Shown here in pieces: positions 50,952 to 63,977 of a DNA stretch of 64,000 nt. Numbering within the stretch: position 1 is the stretch's first letter; each line of letters starts with the position of its first letter. Position numbers and translations under genes: made by a program. The notes below the pieces were generated by a model, which did no database searches, was not told where the DNA came from, and saw nothing but the letters and a program-made list of their open reading frames with translations. Source of the stretch: Auanema rhodensis (lineage: Eukaryota; Nematoda; Chromadorea; Rhabditida; Rhabditidae); the NCBI GenBank assembly GCA_964057225.1, contig OZ059899.1:11966001-12030000 (forward strand), written 5' to 3'.

Positions 50952-53173
50952 ATGGCTGGCGGAAGCGTCAAGAATATTGTTGATCGTTTCTCGCGAGATT
51001 TTTCCTCCGCTAAACCTTCGCTTAACTCAAACGAGGTTAGAAAACGTAAGTTATTACTGTAAAACTTCTGATTCTCAAGTTAATGGTTTCAGCTGTAGGT
51101 CCTAAGCCTGTTGTTCACCCATTAGTTGTAGTTACATTTCAATATTCTTCTGCCCAAGCTGATGAGTTAAATTTGGTAGTTGGAGACACTATTGAGGTAA
51201 TTTTGGTTTATTATTCTATTTTTCTACGATTTGAATCGTTTTGTTTGGTATTTTTCACGTTTTACCACTAATAAGTGACTATCTTTTATGCTAATTATTT
51301 AGATTTTGGAAGAAGTTGAAGAAGGGTGGGCCAAAGGTCGTATTCAACGTACTGGTGAAGTAGGTGTATTTCCAACGAACTTCGTTGAAAGCAAAGGTAT
51401 TGGATTTACGTATTTTCCTTCAATTTTTATCGTTTTACAGGTTCTCCTGTTACTGCTCCCTCGATGTCCACGTCAATGACGACAAAAGAGGATACCGCTG
51501 TAGTGAAGAGAGTTGTTTCAGACGATAAACCCGAAGCAATTAAGAGAACTCCATCTGTCGTTCTCCCGTATGTTATTTACATAAGAAATTGAATATTTAT
51601 GTTTTCCATGTTAGAAACTCTTCAATTCCTCTGCTCTCTATGAGCAAAGAAGAAGTTAAGGATGAAAAGACCAAAGAAATGGCTAGAATTAAGTTCGTGT
51701 ATGAACCTCATCATGCCGACGAGTTACATCTCGACGAAATTGGTAATTAGCTTATGGTACTTTTCGGATTATTTTTTTTCTTAAGGATCTCTTATTGAAA
51801 TTTTACGTAAAGATTGTGGCGATGCTGGATGGTTTGAAGGAGAACTCAATGGAAAGAAAGGCTTGTTCCCTGATAACTTCGTGGAATTAGTCCAGGTATG
51901 TCATCTACTCAGTTCATTCCTTATTTTTTCTCATCTAATGGTTTCAGATGCCAGTATCATGTAAGTCCGGAAATCCGAAAGTTTCACATGTCGCTAAAAG
52001 CGATAAGCCGATGAAAGCTCCTTTGGTTCCGCCCAGTGATATATCCGTTGCTCCTCCAGCTGTTCCGGCGAAGCCCACTAAACCGAAATTCACCGAATCA
52101 GCTCCACCAATGAATAGTTGTGCGTTTCCTGATCTAGTTGATCTGAATAATTTCTACTTTTAGCTACTTCCGCTCCCCCCGCTCCATCTTCTTCAACTAA
52201 GCCTGTTTCCTCTAATTTTGCTAAAAACAGAAGCAGAGTTGCTCAGGTAATCGTTATCTAATCGATTGAACTTTAATATTTTAATGTTTAGGGATTAAAA
52301 GTTGTTGCCCCTGGTGATGCTGTGCCATCAGTACTCTCCAAATCTACTATTGTTCCTGGTTCTTATTCTGAACCTAGCGGTCCAACCAGCACTAGACCAT
52401 TAAGTACTATTGAGGTAAGAGAGTTAAAGCTAATACTTGTTTTTAATTGTTATTTTTGTTTGTGTAGCCTAGATATGAAGAAAGCGATGAAGCTACTCAG
52501 CTGAATCACGTCACTAAAGACCGTCCAAGACCTCCTGGTAAGAGACCAATGAGTGCTTTGGTTCAAAATAAGCGTCAGGTATGCCTATAAACTCGTTTTC
52601 AAATTTCTGATCGATTAACTAAATACAGTCAAATGACAATGTCCTCGAGAGTCCGACTGCATCATCGGATGGTTTTGTCCTCGTTTCGTCTTTAACTAAT
52701 CAGTTCCCGACTTCCACTGTTGAGGTAAGTTGTAGTTGTTTGATTCTTTAGTGGAAATCGATTTTATTGTTGTAACATTCAAGGCATCTTCTACTTCAAG
52801 TCCAGTTAAAACTTCTGTTGCCATGAAACCTTTCCTGAAAGAAGAAGTAAAGAAAGAAGAATTATCTGCGTCAACTTCTATGAAGTCGAATACATCATTC
52901 CCCGTGAAAGAAAAACCTTTCTTATCCAATACTACTGAAAGTAAGTTTTTCTTCGTAGAATTTCCGTCTTATCGCAATATTGTTACAGCACCATCTTTCA
53001 AATCAGCTGTTGGAGGTAGTGCTGGTGACTATGATTATGTGAGCAGAAGAGAGTACAATGAGCTGCTCAATAAGGTCTTGCCATTCTACTTAGCTTCTTA
53101 ACTTAATCCAAACGATTTACAGGTAGCTGCTTTGGAATGTAAGATAGCCAATCTTGAAAATGCCAATCGGTAA
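50952..53173 (+). CDS. CIN85/CD2AP-like SH3 adaptor
   Basis: About 14 exons, roughly 530 residues. Two SH3 domains: VVVTFQYSSAQADELNLVVGDTIEILEEVEEGWAKGRI...GVFPTNFVE and ARIKFVYEPHHADELHLDEIGSLIEILRKDCGDAGWFEGELNGKKGLFPDNFVELV. Both keep the ALYDY-equivalent, the acidic RT loop, the W and the P-x-N-F-V end, as in CIN85/CD2AP. Pro-rich stretches (PPSDISVAPPAVPAKPTKPK, RPRPPGKRP) follow, and a short C-terminal coiled coil (YNELLNKVAALECKIANLENANR), also typical. Vertebrate members have three SH3 domains; only two are visible. They link Cbl, endophilin and actin capping in endocytosis. The start follows a TTGTGAAG acceptor-like site. Confidence 0.8.
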
Positions 53174-55053
53174 ATTATATCGTCCATCATTCGAACTACT
53201 ACTTCTGTTAGCCAAGGTTGAATAGCCTAAAAACGTGTCAAATTGATAGTCATGCAGATGTTTCTAATATATTTTGTCTATTTGTGTCTTTTATTGCTTT
53301 ATTATTCTCCTGTGATACTACATATTATGTTCTCTTCAGTATACCGTAATGATTTTGTTGTCTCAACAGGAATTCTGCTTTTGTCACAGTGAATTGAGCC
53401 ATTGAAAACGGACTTTTCTGTCCCTTTTTTCTTTTCTTCATTAGCTTCATGTGACCTACACTTATTTTCTTGCTTAAAAAACGGTTATTTTGGCAATATA
53501 TCAGGAGCTCATTCACCATTTTTCAATTATCACTATGGTATTGCTTTACACCAAATGTTGTGTGCTGCTCTATTTTCTCCATTTCCATATATTTCGTCTC
53601 TAACATCTCTTTATTCCCATCTTTAGTTTAGTTCAAAACAACATGTCATTGACCGATCAAGTGATTTTCTCTTCATCTATCTTCCTTTTTCGATGTTTCC
53701 CTCATATGCTTTTCTCATTTTCTCTCTCTCTCTCTCTCTCCCTCTCTCTTTTAAATTCAAAGGAAAAACGCTCATTACTCTATGCTGATGTGACTTATTA
53801 TGGGGTGTGCTAAGCTCTTGTGAGAGTTATGTATTGTATTTTCTGCCTGTGTGTAAAAATTAAACAAAATGCTGTATAATTGTTCTGATTTTCCGACAAA
53901 ATAACAAGAAAATGCACTAAATGGTTGCGGAAGTCCCGCAAATGTAATGGTATACTTAAAAGAAAATTGTAATGTTTTACTGCCTTCATCATCATATCCC
54001 CATTATGGGAATGTGGAAACTTGGCATTCAATTAGTACTTCTCCAATGATTTTCTTTTTTTTGTCAACTTTTCTATTGAACCATCGTTCTAATTACATCT
54101 TTTTTTTGATTTTTTTTTACTTTCTCTTTTCAATTCATGAAGTGTTGAATATTTTCGAAGCTTATGACGTTAAGATTCTGATGTTGCAGAATTCTTTATC
54201 ATGAAAACTTAGAAATATCAAAAATTATTAATAGAATTGTTGGATAATTGCATATTCATTAGCATAACTTGATGTATTTTCGGTTTACGTGAAATTCCAC
54301 GTGGGTATGAGATAACACAAAGATTTATTTTTTGCAAAAAATGCTCTGGCAATCGGTTGTCTAATTGTAATGCTACGGAAAAGTTTTTTGTGATGTTCAT
54401 GCAGAGATCGTTTAAGCTGCAAACAATGCTCAAGTTGTCGAAACATTTCCCAGATGTCATGTGCAATGTTTTTTATGCTTGAGGCATTTTTTTAAGTTGC
54501 AAAAACAATTGAGTACCTCAAAAAGAGCTAGCTTGAGTTTTTTTAATTAAAAATATAAAGCTGCTGATATAGCAGAAGTTCACCAAGGATCTTTATTCAG
54601 TGAATAATTCATCAGTATGATAAAACATGAAACAGAATCTGTATTTGTTGGTATGAGACATTTGAAGTCAAGAACAAAACGTTGGAAAAAGAAACAGAAA
54701 AAAAAAGTAAAGACAAAGAAAAAAGCATAAAAAAAGAATTTCAAAGAAAGAGATCAGAAACTTTACGAGATTCTCGCATAAACACGCTAGAAAAAATAAA
54801 TAGAAGAGCTTAGAAGAGATCTAAGTAACCGTATCTACGTTTATTATTTTGTTTTCTTGTTTTGTTCAAAAAATTGTTTGATTATAGTTGAAATCTAATA
54901 GATTTTTTTTTCTTTTAGAATGAATAAATATGTATTAGACTCTGATTAGATTTAGAATGAATAAGCTTTTGAAGCTTTTATGGGAGAAACATGATTGAGA
55001 GATAAAGGATGTCTGCTGAGATGTATAGCAAAACAATCAAATGGATGATCAGC
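53174..55053. other. Convergent intergenic region (SH3 adaptor / synaptotagmin)
   Basis: 3' regions of both genes, with a (CT)n tract at 53720-53750. No coding frame I can support. Confidence 0.5.
53720..53750 (+). repeat. (CT)n microsatellite
   Basis: About 30 bp of CT with one interruption. Confidence 0.9.
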
Positions 55054-58000
55054 TTAATCAAGATGGTGCCATTGAGCGACTTGTCTTCCTGGATTCTCAA
55101 TTACTTCTGCAACGTGTGGATCGTCCATGTTCAGCAGAGCTCGCCCTATGATGTCATTTCGTTTGCTGCGATCATGGTTAATCACCTATAAGATGAATGA
55201 TGATGAAGAATGCTATCATGGTAAGAACTCACTTGTAAATCAATGACTGAACTGGCTAGTTTGTCATTTCCCAATTCAAATACAAAGGATTCATTATAAA
55301 CTGGGCAAGGTGTAGCACGACGTACATGTGTTTTCTTCTTAGCTAAACGTTCCCCTGTCTCCTTTCTCAAGTATAGTTTGACGTAAGGATCTGAAGTATT
55401 TGCAGTTACAAAGTTTAATCGCCTAAAAGATGCTAACCAGCTGTTTCATTGTCGTGTTTGGTAATTCCACGTCCTTTCAGAACAACAATAGTCAAATTGT
55501 TGAAAGCTGGTTGATAGGTCAATGATAGTAAGATCTCTCCACGATGAGCAACGCAATTATTAGCTCGAGGTTGTAATGGCTGTTCGACACGCATCTCTTG
55601 ATGCATCATCAGCTCAGCGTCAGCTAAGCGATAAACACATTCTCCAATTACAGTATCACGACTGTAACGATCAAATGCAACAGCCTAGAAGACAGAATAA
55701 TCTATATTAAGCTAAAAAGTTGCAAGCTATTTTAGTTAGAAACATGGTTTTTGGTCAGTGCAGTGGCATAGACGACCTTTATTAAATTTTTCTCTGCAAA
55801 AAAAGAAAACAGAAGAATATACTGAAACAGACGTCATATGGATAATAAGCTTCATTATCTATTTTTGAATTAATATGAATATATGTATGTGTGTGTGTGT
55901 GTCTGTGAAACAAAAATAATTAAATTAAGTACCTGAAGATGAAGACAGCTGAAGGCTATTTGTTCTTGGGTAACTCCATACATGGTAAACTGCTCATCAT
56001 ATTGTGGTGAAATACTACCACGAACAATACGTGTCTTAACACGATGATCACGTTCTGAAAAACAGATTTTTGTTTTCACAGCATTATGCTTAAGTTGCAG
56101 ATTATGCATTTTCTCATCAACCCCACCTGGTAATAGTTGAAGCTTTACATAGGGGTCGAGTAGGCATGATCCATCTCGAGAAACAACAAGTTCACACAAA
56201 TCTCGACAGTTGATAACACCAATCTAAAATGAAAATTCTTTGAATTTATTATTAATTTAGATAATGACAAGGAAGTTAATATTCTATTTGAAATTGAACA
56301 AAAGGCTTTATTTCAAATAGGATAAGAGACTAAATGCGATTTACAAATTTTAATATTAAATTTATTTTTTATTTGAAAAATCTAGATTTTTACTATAATT
56401 TAATCAGTTATGAAATCAAAAATAAAAAATTCAAAGAACAAAGATTAATAAATTTTAATTATAATATTATTATCTTTATTCCAAAAACTATAAAAAATTA
56501 CATCTATATTGTAATTTATGCGTTTGCTAAAAAGTTTTTTTTGTCCAAAAAACTGACAGCAGCAATTATATTATATGATCATTCATATTTTTAGAAAAAT
56601 AATTAAAAGAATAGATATGTATTTCTTATATTTTTGTAATTGAGTAGATACTGAATAACAAATTTTGAAATAAATTAAGTTTCATTCCTGAGGTGCACTT
56701 TCTGTCAAGTTTTCAGCAACAAACTCGAAAATATGCTTTCAATCTCCTACACACTCACAAACACAGATATAAAGCAGTTTTCAAATATTATTCTTATATA
56801 GATTGTATATGTTTATATGTAAATATGTTTATCTATTTACCTGAAGAGCCAGTGTCATGGGATCATAGCTAAGGCTGAAGTTAATAACTCCACGTTGAGC
56901 AGGAAGTTCCGATGGTGAAAGTTTTCGTGTACGATCCTCCAATAAACTTTGGAAGGGTACAATTGGACTTGGACTAAAAAATATAAAATAAGAATTTAAC
57001 TATATCAGCAATAGATATATCTTTATATTCTACATATATTTCATTATAATTAATTATTTCTTCCTCATTTCCAAGTACAAGTGTCGTCGTAAATACTACA
57101 GCAACCCATCTCTTGTCACCCCGTCCCCCCTTTTTCCCTTTTCTCTGTCTTCTTCCGTTCATTTTCCAAGAGCAAATGGAGGATGTCGACCCTCTTATAA
57201 AGCGGAATTCTAGATAGATGTCTTGTCAAATCTTAATAGACAAGGAAATGTCCCAGGAGAGACGAGAAAATCACCAGAAACCACAATATTCCAAAAAAAA
57301 GCGACAGAAAAGTTACAGCATCGCCCCCTACTACCTCACAAGTATGATATGTCCCTCTCTTCCCTTTTTTCTGCTCTCACTCTTTCATATAATCCCTTAT
57401 TCCCTGTGTGAAATGGGCTCAAACTTGTAAAACATAAGCCTACGGTAGTTTTTGTCGTGTTCTCTTCTCTATTACACATGTAATTAAATGGAGAGAATGA
57501 AAAGGAATTATTCACAATCACCAATCTCTTCAACCTACAATGCTTATTTGGATCTATTTTAGTTCATCTACACTAATGTAGAAAACCAGAAAACAAGCGG
57601 AAACTCTTGAAATCGTGTAAATAATAAATGGAAAATATACCCATCATCGTGTAAATAATTTTTTTGTTCAAATTTTAAAAAAAAATTCAAACCAAAGTTC
57701 TATTGTTTGAGATATTTTTGTTTTTTTTTTGCTATTTTTTCATTATCAAAATGAATATAATATACGAATTTGCTATCATATTTCTATTATACTGATTGAA
57801 ATATAGTTTTCTAGATAGCTACAATAGTGCCAGTATATATATATATAGAAACTGATACAATGTGACGCAGTCAGGAAGCTCACATCTCATCTCTAAGTAG
57901 CTGACAATGTTAAAACGGCTTTAGTCTTGGCTTTATATCCCTCTTTAAGCTTTTTCTACCCACCAGCTATGTTTTGTTTGATTTTAGGCAAAACGGCAGA

Positions 58001-58960
58001 ATAGTCATATAGCCTATGGAGGATAATGACATCAATTCGTATGGCTGGATGGAATGAAAAAGCCAAATTTTCAAAATACAACTGCAAACAAACCTTGAGT
58101 CACTTGACAACGGACTCTGTAATGGTGATGGGCTCTGCTTCAATCCGCCTGGTCCTTTTGGTTGACCATTACGAACAGCGACAACCTAGAAAAATAAAAA
58201 TTTTAAATGAAAATTGCTTTAGACTTCGTGCCAAAAGAAGAGAGGGTGTCGTAAGGTTTTCAAGTGAAAAGCAACTTGAAGCTCATATAGAGCTTTCAAG
58301 TTTCGAACCCCTTAGGTTAGAAGCTTTGAATTATACAATCAAGCATAGTATTCCCTAAGGATATTTTCAAGATTTCTTTATCATTGTTCTTTGAGAATTC
58401 TTCCAATATTCCGAAACATAAATTCAGCAAAATAAATCATATTTCATGAGAAATGCTTTAAGTTATAATGAATAAATCAAACTCTTCTAGAGCATATCAG
58501 TTAGTATAAATAAAAGAAAACTGTTTTCTTTTGAATTTTAAGAGATGTAATACTGTCATTTAACCATTTTTAGTATTATTTTTTATGTTTTTGTATTAAA
58601 TATAGTAATAACTCTAGTACTACTACTATTACTACTACTTCTTTCATAAGAAATAGAAGTAGCATATGTATGAAAAGATGAAAAAGTATGCTTATGTAAG
58701 TAAGTAAGACGATATGAATAAGCTTTGCATGTAGGAATAACATTACTCTCATCGTTCAATTCTTATAAGATGACTTATGATTATTCACAACTCTATGTTA
58801 TAGACAACATGACAACAGCATTATCATCATCGTATGTCTTGTGCTTTTTACAATTCAAACCCTTCTACTCTTCATTCATTCAACCAAGTCTCTATGTTAT
58901 TTCATTTCCTATTCATAATATACAAATGAAAAAATAATGAAAATCATTGAACAAACTCTT

Positions 58961-59020
<60 letters not shown>

Positions 59021-62000
59021 TTCTCTCTCGCTCATTTTACTCATGTTATCCTTTTATCTTACCTGTTTAGGTGGCTGATGTTGTTGCAACAGTAGACTAG
59101 GGTACTGACGTCTGCGACGAACAGCTAGAAGACCAGCGATTGCTATGAGACCTATCAAACCGACAGCTCCACCAACTGCCAGAAAAACCCATTCGTTATA
59201 TCCTTAACAAGTATAATTTTAAAATATTCGTTACAACAAATGAAAAAAAATATGTTTTGGGCTCATAATCCCAAGGGTATAAGGTTCAAAAATGTCGTGA
59301 CTATAGCTATTGTTCGTATTAATTTATTTTTGTTTTGTTTTGTTTTTGTTTTTTGAAAAAAAGAAACGAAAGAAAATATATTCACAAAAATAAAGTTTCA
59401 TTAAAATAAATATTGGTATTGTATCATTTGAAATAGTAATAGCATTCATTATAGTAAGATGAAGAAGGCATGACTGACTCTAGTAGACATGTGCCAATGT
59501 TTTGTGTGATCTTACTACGAAATAAACAAACTTCAAATTGCTTAAATTTTGGATCAAACTATTAAATGCTGTGATAATGGTTTTTCATTTTCTTCAACAC
59601 ACATACACACACACACAAAACAAACTATTAGAATCCACAAAAGCTATACATAGTAACTAGTTAAACGCAAAAAATACTATACGAATAGTTAATTCGAAGT
59701 GAAACGACAAAGTAATTATAATGAAGAGCAACTGTAATACTCGTAATTCCTACTCCTCCTGTTTTTTTGGGGCATTTTTCGATATAATGCGGCAAATATT
59801 TAAAATATTTTTTCTCAAAAAATATATAGGAAAATATAAGAAAAATAGATGAATTTTTAGATTTTCTTTCTACCGTTGTTATAAGAAATCAACTAATTCC
59901 ATTAATGTAAGAATCTTTTTGATCTTTAATCTCAGCTACCTTTAGATGTTCATGCTATCCTGATCTCAAAGTGTGAGGAAAAAGAATTGAAAATAGTATT
60001 TTTGAGAAAAGTGCTTTCCCCTGCACCCATGAAAACGTATTCTGAATGGTAAAAGACATACGAGCTTTGAAACCTCATTTCTCCATTTTAGTCAAATGGA
60101 TCGATGATCAACATTAAATTTTCTGAACTTGTATTGTCCTTTGAAGTCACATTTTTAATTCTCAGTCCCTTTGGCACTCCATTTTACTTCTATATTTCCG
60201 TTTTTTCTGTTCTCTTGTTCTCTATGATCTGAATTCATATTCAAAAACTTGAGAATCTATATGCTGTACATGACACTCAGAGCAGTTTGAAAGATATTAT
60301 GAGTTTGCATTATTTTCCTCTCGAATACCTTCCAATTCTTCAGATCTTAATACTCTGCTTCTCTCATCTTCTATTTAAGTTACCGTAATATTCTTGTTGA
60401 ACGATGGAATATCAAAAAGGAATCCAATATACTATTCCTGTTATTATCATAAGATAGTTATGTCATTATCTCAAAAATCTAAAAGTAATATTGAGGATTA
60501 TCTCAAACGAATAAAAACTATTGAAATCAGAAATCATTCAAATGAAACAAGGAAAACTCTCATGACATTTCAATAATATTTCTGATATGTATATATCAGG
60601 CAATTCCGTCATTCTTTCTATAGAAAATTCCATTTTTCTTTGTGAATATTTTGAATGAAAACCAAAAAAAAATGATTTTTTCTTCTTCGTTTTTCTATTT
60701 ATTAGAATACTAGCATGGACTAGTATTTCTCATTAATTTCTCGTTTCATGACCGTATTCATTTAAGCTATTTCAATCAACGATTCACCCCTCAGTCTCAT
60801 AAAATGACAACGAATGGTGTTAGTTTTAGGATTGAAACGCAAATCCCTCTCTCTCTCTCCCTCTCTCCCTCTCTCTCTAATAGCTAAAGGGTTTGCAAGA
60901 AGAAATGTCGTTTTACGTCATCGAGTTTCAATTGTTTGAGTATATGATTGAATTTGACGAGTTGCACGTACACCTGATAACAAAATAACATTAATCGATT
61001 ATGTTAATTTCATTTCACGTGACATTTCACGCCATAACATTCCATTTCGATCTTTTATTGCTGGGCTAAACGGTTGTGTTTGAATGTCATGGAATTATCA
61101 AAAATTATTAATTTCATAGCTGCATGTTGACATTTCAGTAATGTTTTTTTCATATAATTATATGGAAAAATAAAGGGCGGATTATAAGGAGAAGAGCGGA
61201 GCACTAGCGAGGATTTGAACAAGTATAACCATCCTCTTCTACTTATTTTCATTTCTATCGCATTAGAGAAAGAGAGAGAATGGAGAATGTTGTTGAAAAG
61301 TGAATTGCTGAAAGGAAATTCTAGTGCAATCCTAAGAAATCCCTTTCAGAAGATGTGCTCAATGATTGTAGGAGAGATTAAAGCTTAAATGTTATATGCA
61401 TAAACACATCGAAATAATGAGAATATTAAAAAGACGACTTTTCTATTTATTTTTCCTGTCAGAATACTACGAGAGATCATGACCTTTGTTTTGTTATATA
61501 AGGTTTCCATGAGAAAACAAAATCTCGGAAAGAAAAATCATTGTAGAATCCGATAAAAGATAGAGAGATATAATAAAGACAGAAGATAGCAGAAGAGAGA
61601 AAGAGAAAGAAAATTGAGAGAAAAAACAACATTTGCTGATCAAAAATGGCCGCTTTCAGCAAAACAACTTGTCTCTATGTATGTAAGCTTGTATTCACAA
61701 AATAAAGCAAAGGAATATGCTTGAAAAATGAATGAAAAAAGCTAACAAAAAGAAAGTAAAAAAAGAAAATGAGGTGAGTGGAAAATATAAGAAGAAAGGA
61801 CTAAAATCGAAAATCTACCTGCAGATGCATTTGTGGTAATTATTTCATGTAATCTTAAATACTTTCATATCTTATGTATTCAATGTAGATTTATAAAGAG
61901 TCAGATTATATTAGTTGGGATTATGACAAGCTTGCAACCATACCAACTATTATGAAAATTCCATTCGAATTAGAAACCAAATAAGAATATAGGATAGAAT

Positions 62001-62734
62001 TTCAAATGATTCTGTTTTTTTTTGCAATGAATGAAGGTTTTTTTTTTCATTTGAAGAACTAGATGAAGCCAATAATGAAGTCATAGAGATATAAAGAATA
62101 TTACTTGAAGAATATACATATGAAATATAATCAAATAAACATGAAAAAAGTTGCAGAATATTCTCATCTTATGATCATAAATGTTTTCTAATCTTTATTC
62201 CCTAGAACTAATATATTCAAATAGATTGTCATTCATTCAAGTAATTTTACTATTACATCACCAGTTGTTCTAACAATTCTTGAATATCAGGCGATGAAAG
62301 CGACATATGGCACACGAAAAAGCCTGACGTCATAAGTTGAATCAAGTAAACTATTTTAAAAATTTGTATTAAAACGTATCTTATTTCTTTAAATAACAGA
62401 GAAACAAGAAAAATGTGGAATTATTGTTGAAAAGACTTCGTGAGATGCAATAATACCAAGATGTATCTGAGTGAAATGGTCAAAATAAACAGGAGATATA
62501 GAGAATAGAGTCAGAAGACACTTCCGCGTGTTTAACTTGTTTTGTTAACGATACATACGATTTTAAACTTTTTTTTATGGATTTAAGAACTAATTAAGGC
62601 ATTATTCAGCAGAAAAGTTGAATATAGGTAGTGGAACAATGGCATATAATAACAGATTGATCGTATAAATTATGATTATGAAAGATCTTACCTTGTCCTG
62701 GTGGACGGTCCGGAGCAAACTGTACGGCCGGCAT
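55054..62734 (-). CDS. Synaptotagmin, Syt4/11-like
   Basis: About 9 exons, roughly 390 residues over 7.7 kb. A 14-residue luminal N-terminus ([14 protein letters not shown]) leads into one membrane segment ([22 protein letters not shown]) and RRRR. A Ser/Pro linker, C2A ([17 protein letters not shown]...[10 protein letters not shown]...[20 protein letters not shown]) and C2B ([26 protein letters not shown]...[10 protein letters not shown]...[23 protein letters not shown]) follow, ending [10 protein letters not shown]. The C2A loop 3 reads VAFDRYSRD: the first Ca-binding Asp of Syt1 is Ala, at the same position where Syt4/11 has Ser. In C2B loop 3 ([11 protein letters not shown]) the first Asp is Asn. 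It probably regulates dense-core or vesicle fusion with weakened calcium binding. A 72-nt stop-free intron is at 56055-56126. Confidence 0.88.
56055..56126 (-). other. Stop-free 72-nt intron (exitron-like) inside C2A
   Basis: Splicing GTGGGG...TTTTTCAG joins LQLLP to ERDHRVKTR, matching the ILPEKKHKVKTR line of Syt4/11. Retained, the 72 nt add 24 in-frame residues with no stop, between two C2A strands. Confidence 0.7.
58961..59032 (+). repeat. (CT)n microsatellite
   Basis: About 70 bp, the purest CT tract in the window, in a synaptotagmin intron about 35 bp from the donor of the membrane-segment exon. On the transcribed strand it is a purine (GA) tract. Confidence 0.95.
59204..62690 (-). other. 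3.5-kb first intron of the synaptotagmin gene
   Basis: A+T-rich, with a (CT)n tract at 60845-60878. I see no alternative first exon and no nested gene on either strand. Confidence 0.6.
60845..60878 (+). repeat. (CT)n microsatellite
   Basis: About 34 bp of CT with CCC interruptions, in the first synaptotagmin intron. Confidence 0.85.
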
Positions 62735-62811
62735 TCAGAAGCACGTTGAAACTGAATGTCCTCAGGGCACCGAATCAATTGAAGCGCACGCAACGACGCG
62801 CCGCGTCCGCC

Positions 62812-62829
62812 CCTTATTTGGCTATATAG
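62812..62829 (-). promoter_or_regulatory. CArG box adjoining TATA box, synaptotagmin promoter
   Basis: CCTTATTTGG (62812-62821; CCAAATAAGG on the sense strand) is a perfect CArG box, the SRF/MADS-type site. It is followed at once on the upstream side by CTATATAG (62822-62829), about 90 bp before ATG62734. A G+C-rich leader (GGCGGACGCGGCGCG) separates them from the start codon. Confidence 0.55.
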
Positions 62830-63648
62830 TTTGAGAGCTCCAAGAGCTTTCAGTTTTTCGTCTGAATCTCTCCACTATGCCTGGCAGCCTCACTGTTTCA
62901 GGCGTTTTCCATCCATCTGTTTCTCTACCTCTATTCCTCCTCATATCATATAATCTTCTGTCCTTTGCTTCAGAATCAGTCAAATGAGCTCCGCCCATGC
63001 TCAGTTAAGCACAAGATGAACCAGTTGCATGCGACATAGAGTTAGAGAAAACAAAGCAACAGAGGAAGAAAACCAAAAAATAGCAAAGTTCTCGTTCAGA
63101 ACATCACATTTCATAGAGTTCTCTTTTACTTTTTGCTTATAACGGATGAAAGCATTGAAACATTTGCATGTAGTTCCGACAAAACCTGCCTGAATTACAA
63201 ATAGTGTCGATGCCTTCTACTAAATATAGAAAATCGAACTAATTTGATGAATAAGGAGATATTAAGAGTCATTATCGCTTCTTATAAGTCAGAATATTAT
63301 GATTAGTATTAGCTAGATATAGAAAATCGACATAAGCAACTATAGACTTATAAAAGTTTATTCGGAAAGAAATTGAATTTTAAAAGTGAATACGAAAATT
63401 CAGATCAATATTTACGACTACTTACGTTGAAAGCTGATATAACAGATGAAGGAATAATGTAAAAATACAATATACATATTGAGGGACAAATAAATTACAC
63501 ATGCATAATGTCATGATCAACACGACTTGAAAGTTTTGAGAAAAATGAAAATTTTAACGAGTTTATGGCTAGATATAGAGTCATAACTGATGTACAGTAC
63601 CCTTTTGCCCATTTTAATACGAGAAAGGGCATATCTGATCGTCCTTCA
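62830..63648. other. Region upstream of the synaptotagmin gene, to the calumenin 3' end
   Basis: No gene recognised. It should contain the distal synaptotagmin promoter and the 3' UTR of the calumenin-type gene, both on the minus strand. Confidence 0.5.
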
Positions 63649-63977
63649 TTAAAGTTCTGTGTGTGATATCTTATGCAGAGCATCTCCGTAATTCGTAGCT
63701 TCTGAACCAACAAAGAGCTTATGCTCATCCACAATTTCAGCAATACTCAATTTACCATCCTGTAAAAAATGTTTTTTTGAAATCCGGTAATAAAGAGATA
63801 ACATTTGGTGATTGAATTCATTATCAGCAGAATAAACAAACCTGGTTTTTATCAGCTCCATTAATGAGGTGATTAGCTTCTTGTTTAGCTACGGCTTTGA
63901 CATCAGGAATCAGCCATTTACGAACTTCTTCACCTTTCAAAACACCATCTGCGTTCTCGTCGTATTCAGCCATAAAT
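63649..63977 (-). CDS. calu-1: Calumenin/reticulocalbin-type EF-hand protein, C-terminal part
   Basis: Two exons are visible on the minus strand (63842-63977 and 63649-63759); the rest lies beyond the right edge. MAEYDENADGVLKGEEVRKWLIP is one EF-hand, and [32 protein letters not shown] is the last EF-hand plus the family's C-terminal signature (human calumenin: [30 protein letters not shown]). It ends HTEL, a variant of the HDEF/HDEL type ER-retention signal. CREC-family proteins are low-affinity calcium-binding proteins of the secretory pathway; CALU-1 in C. elegans affects cuticle and muscle. The apparent Met at 63975 is probably internal because an acceptor (ATTAAAG) precedes it. Confidence 0.85.
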
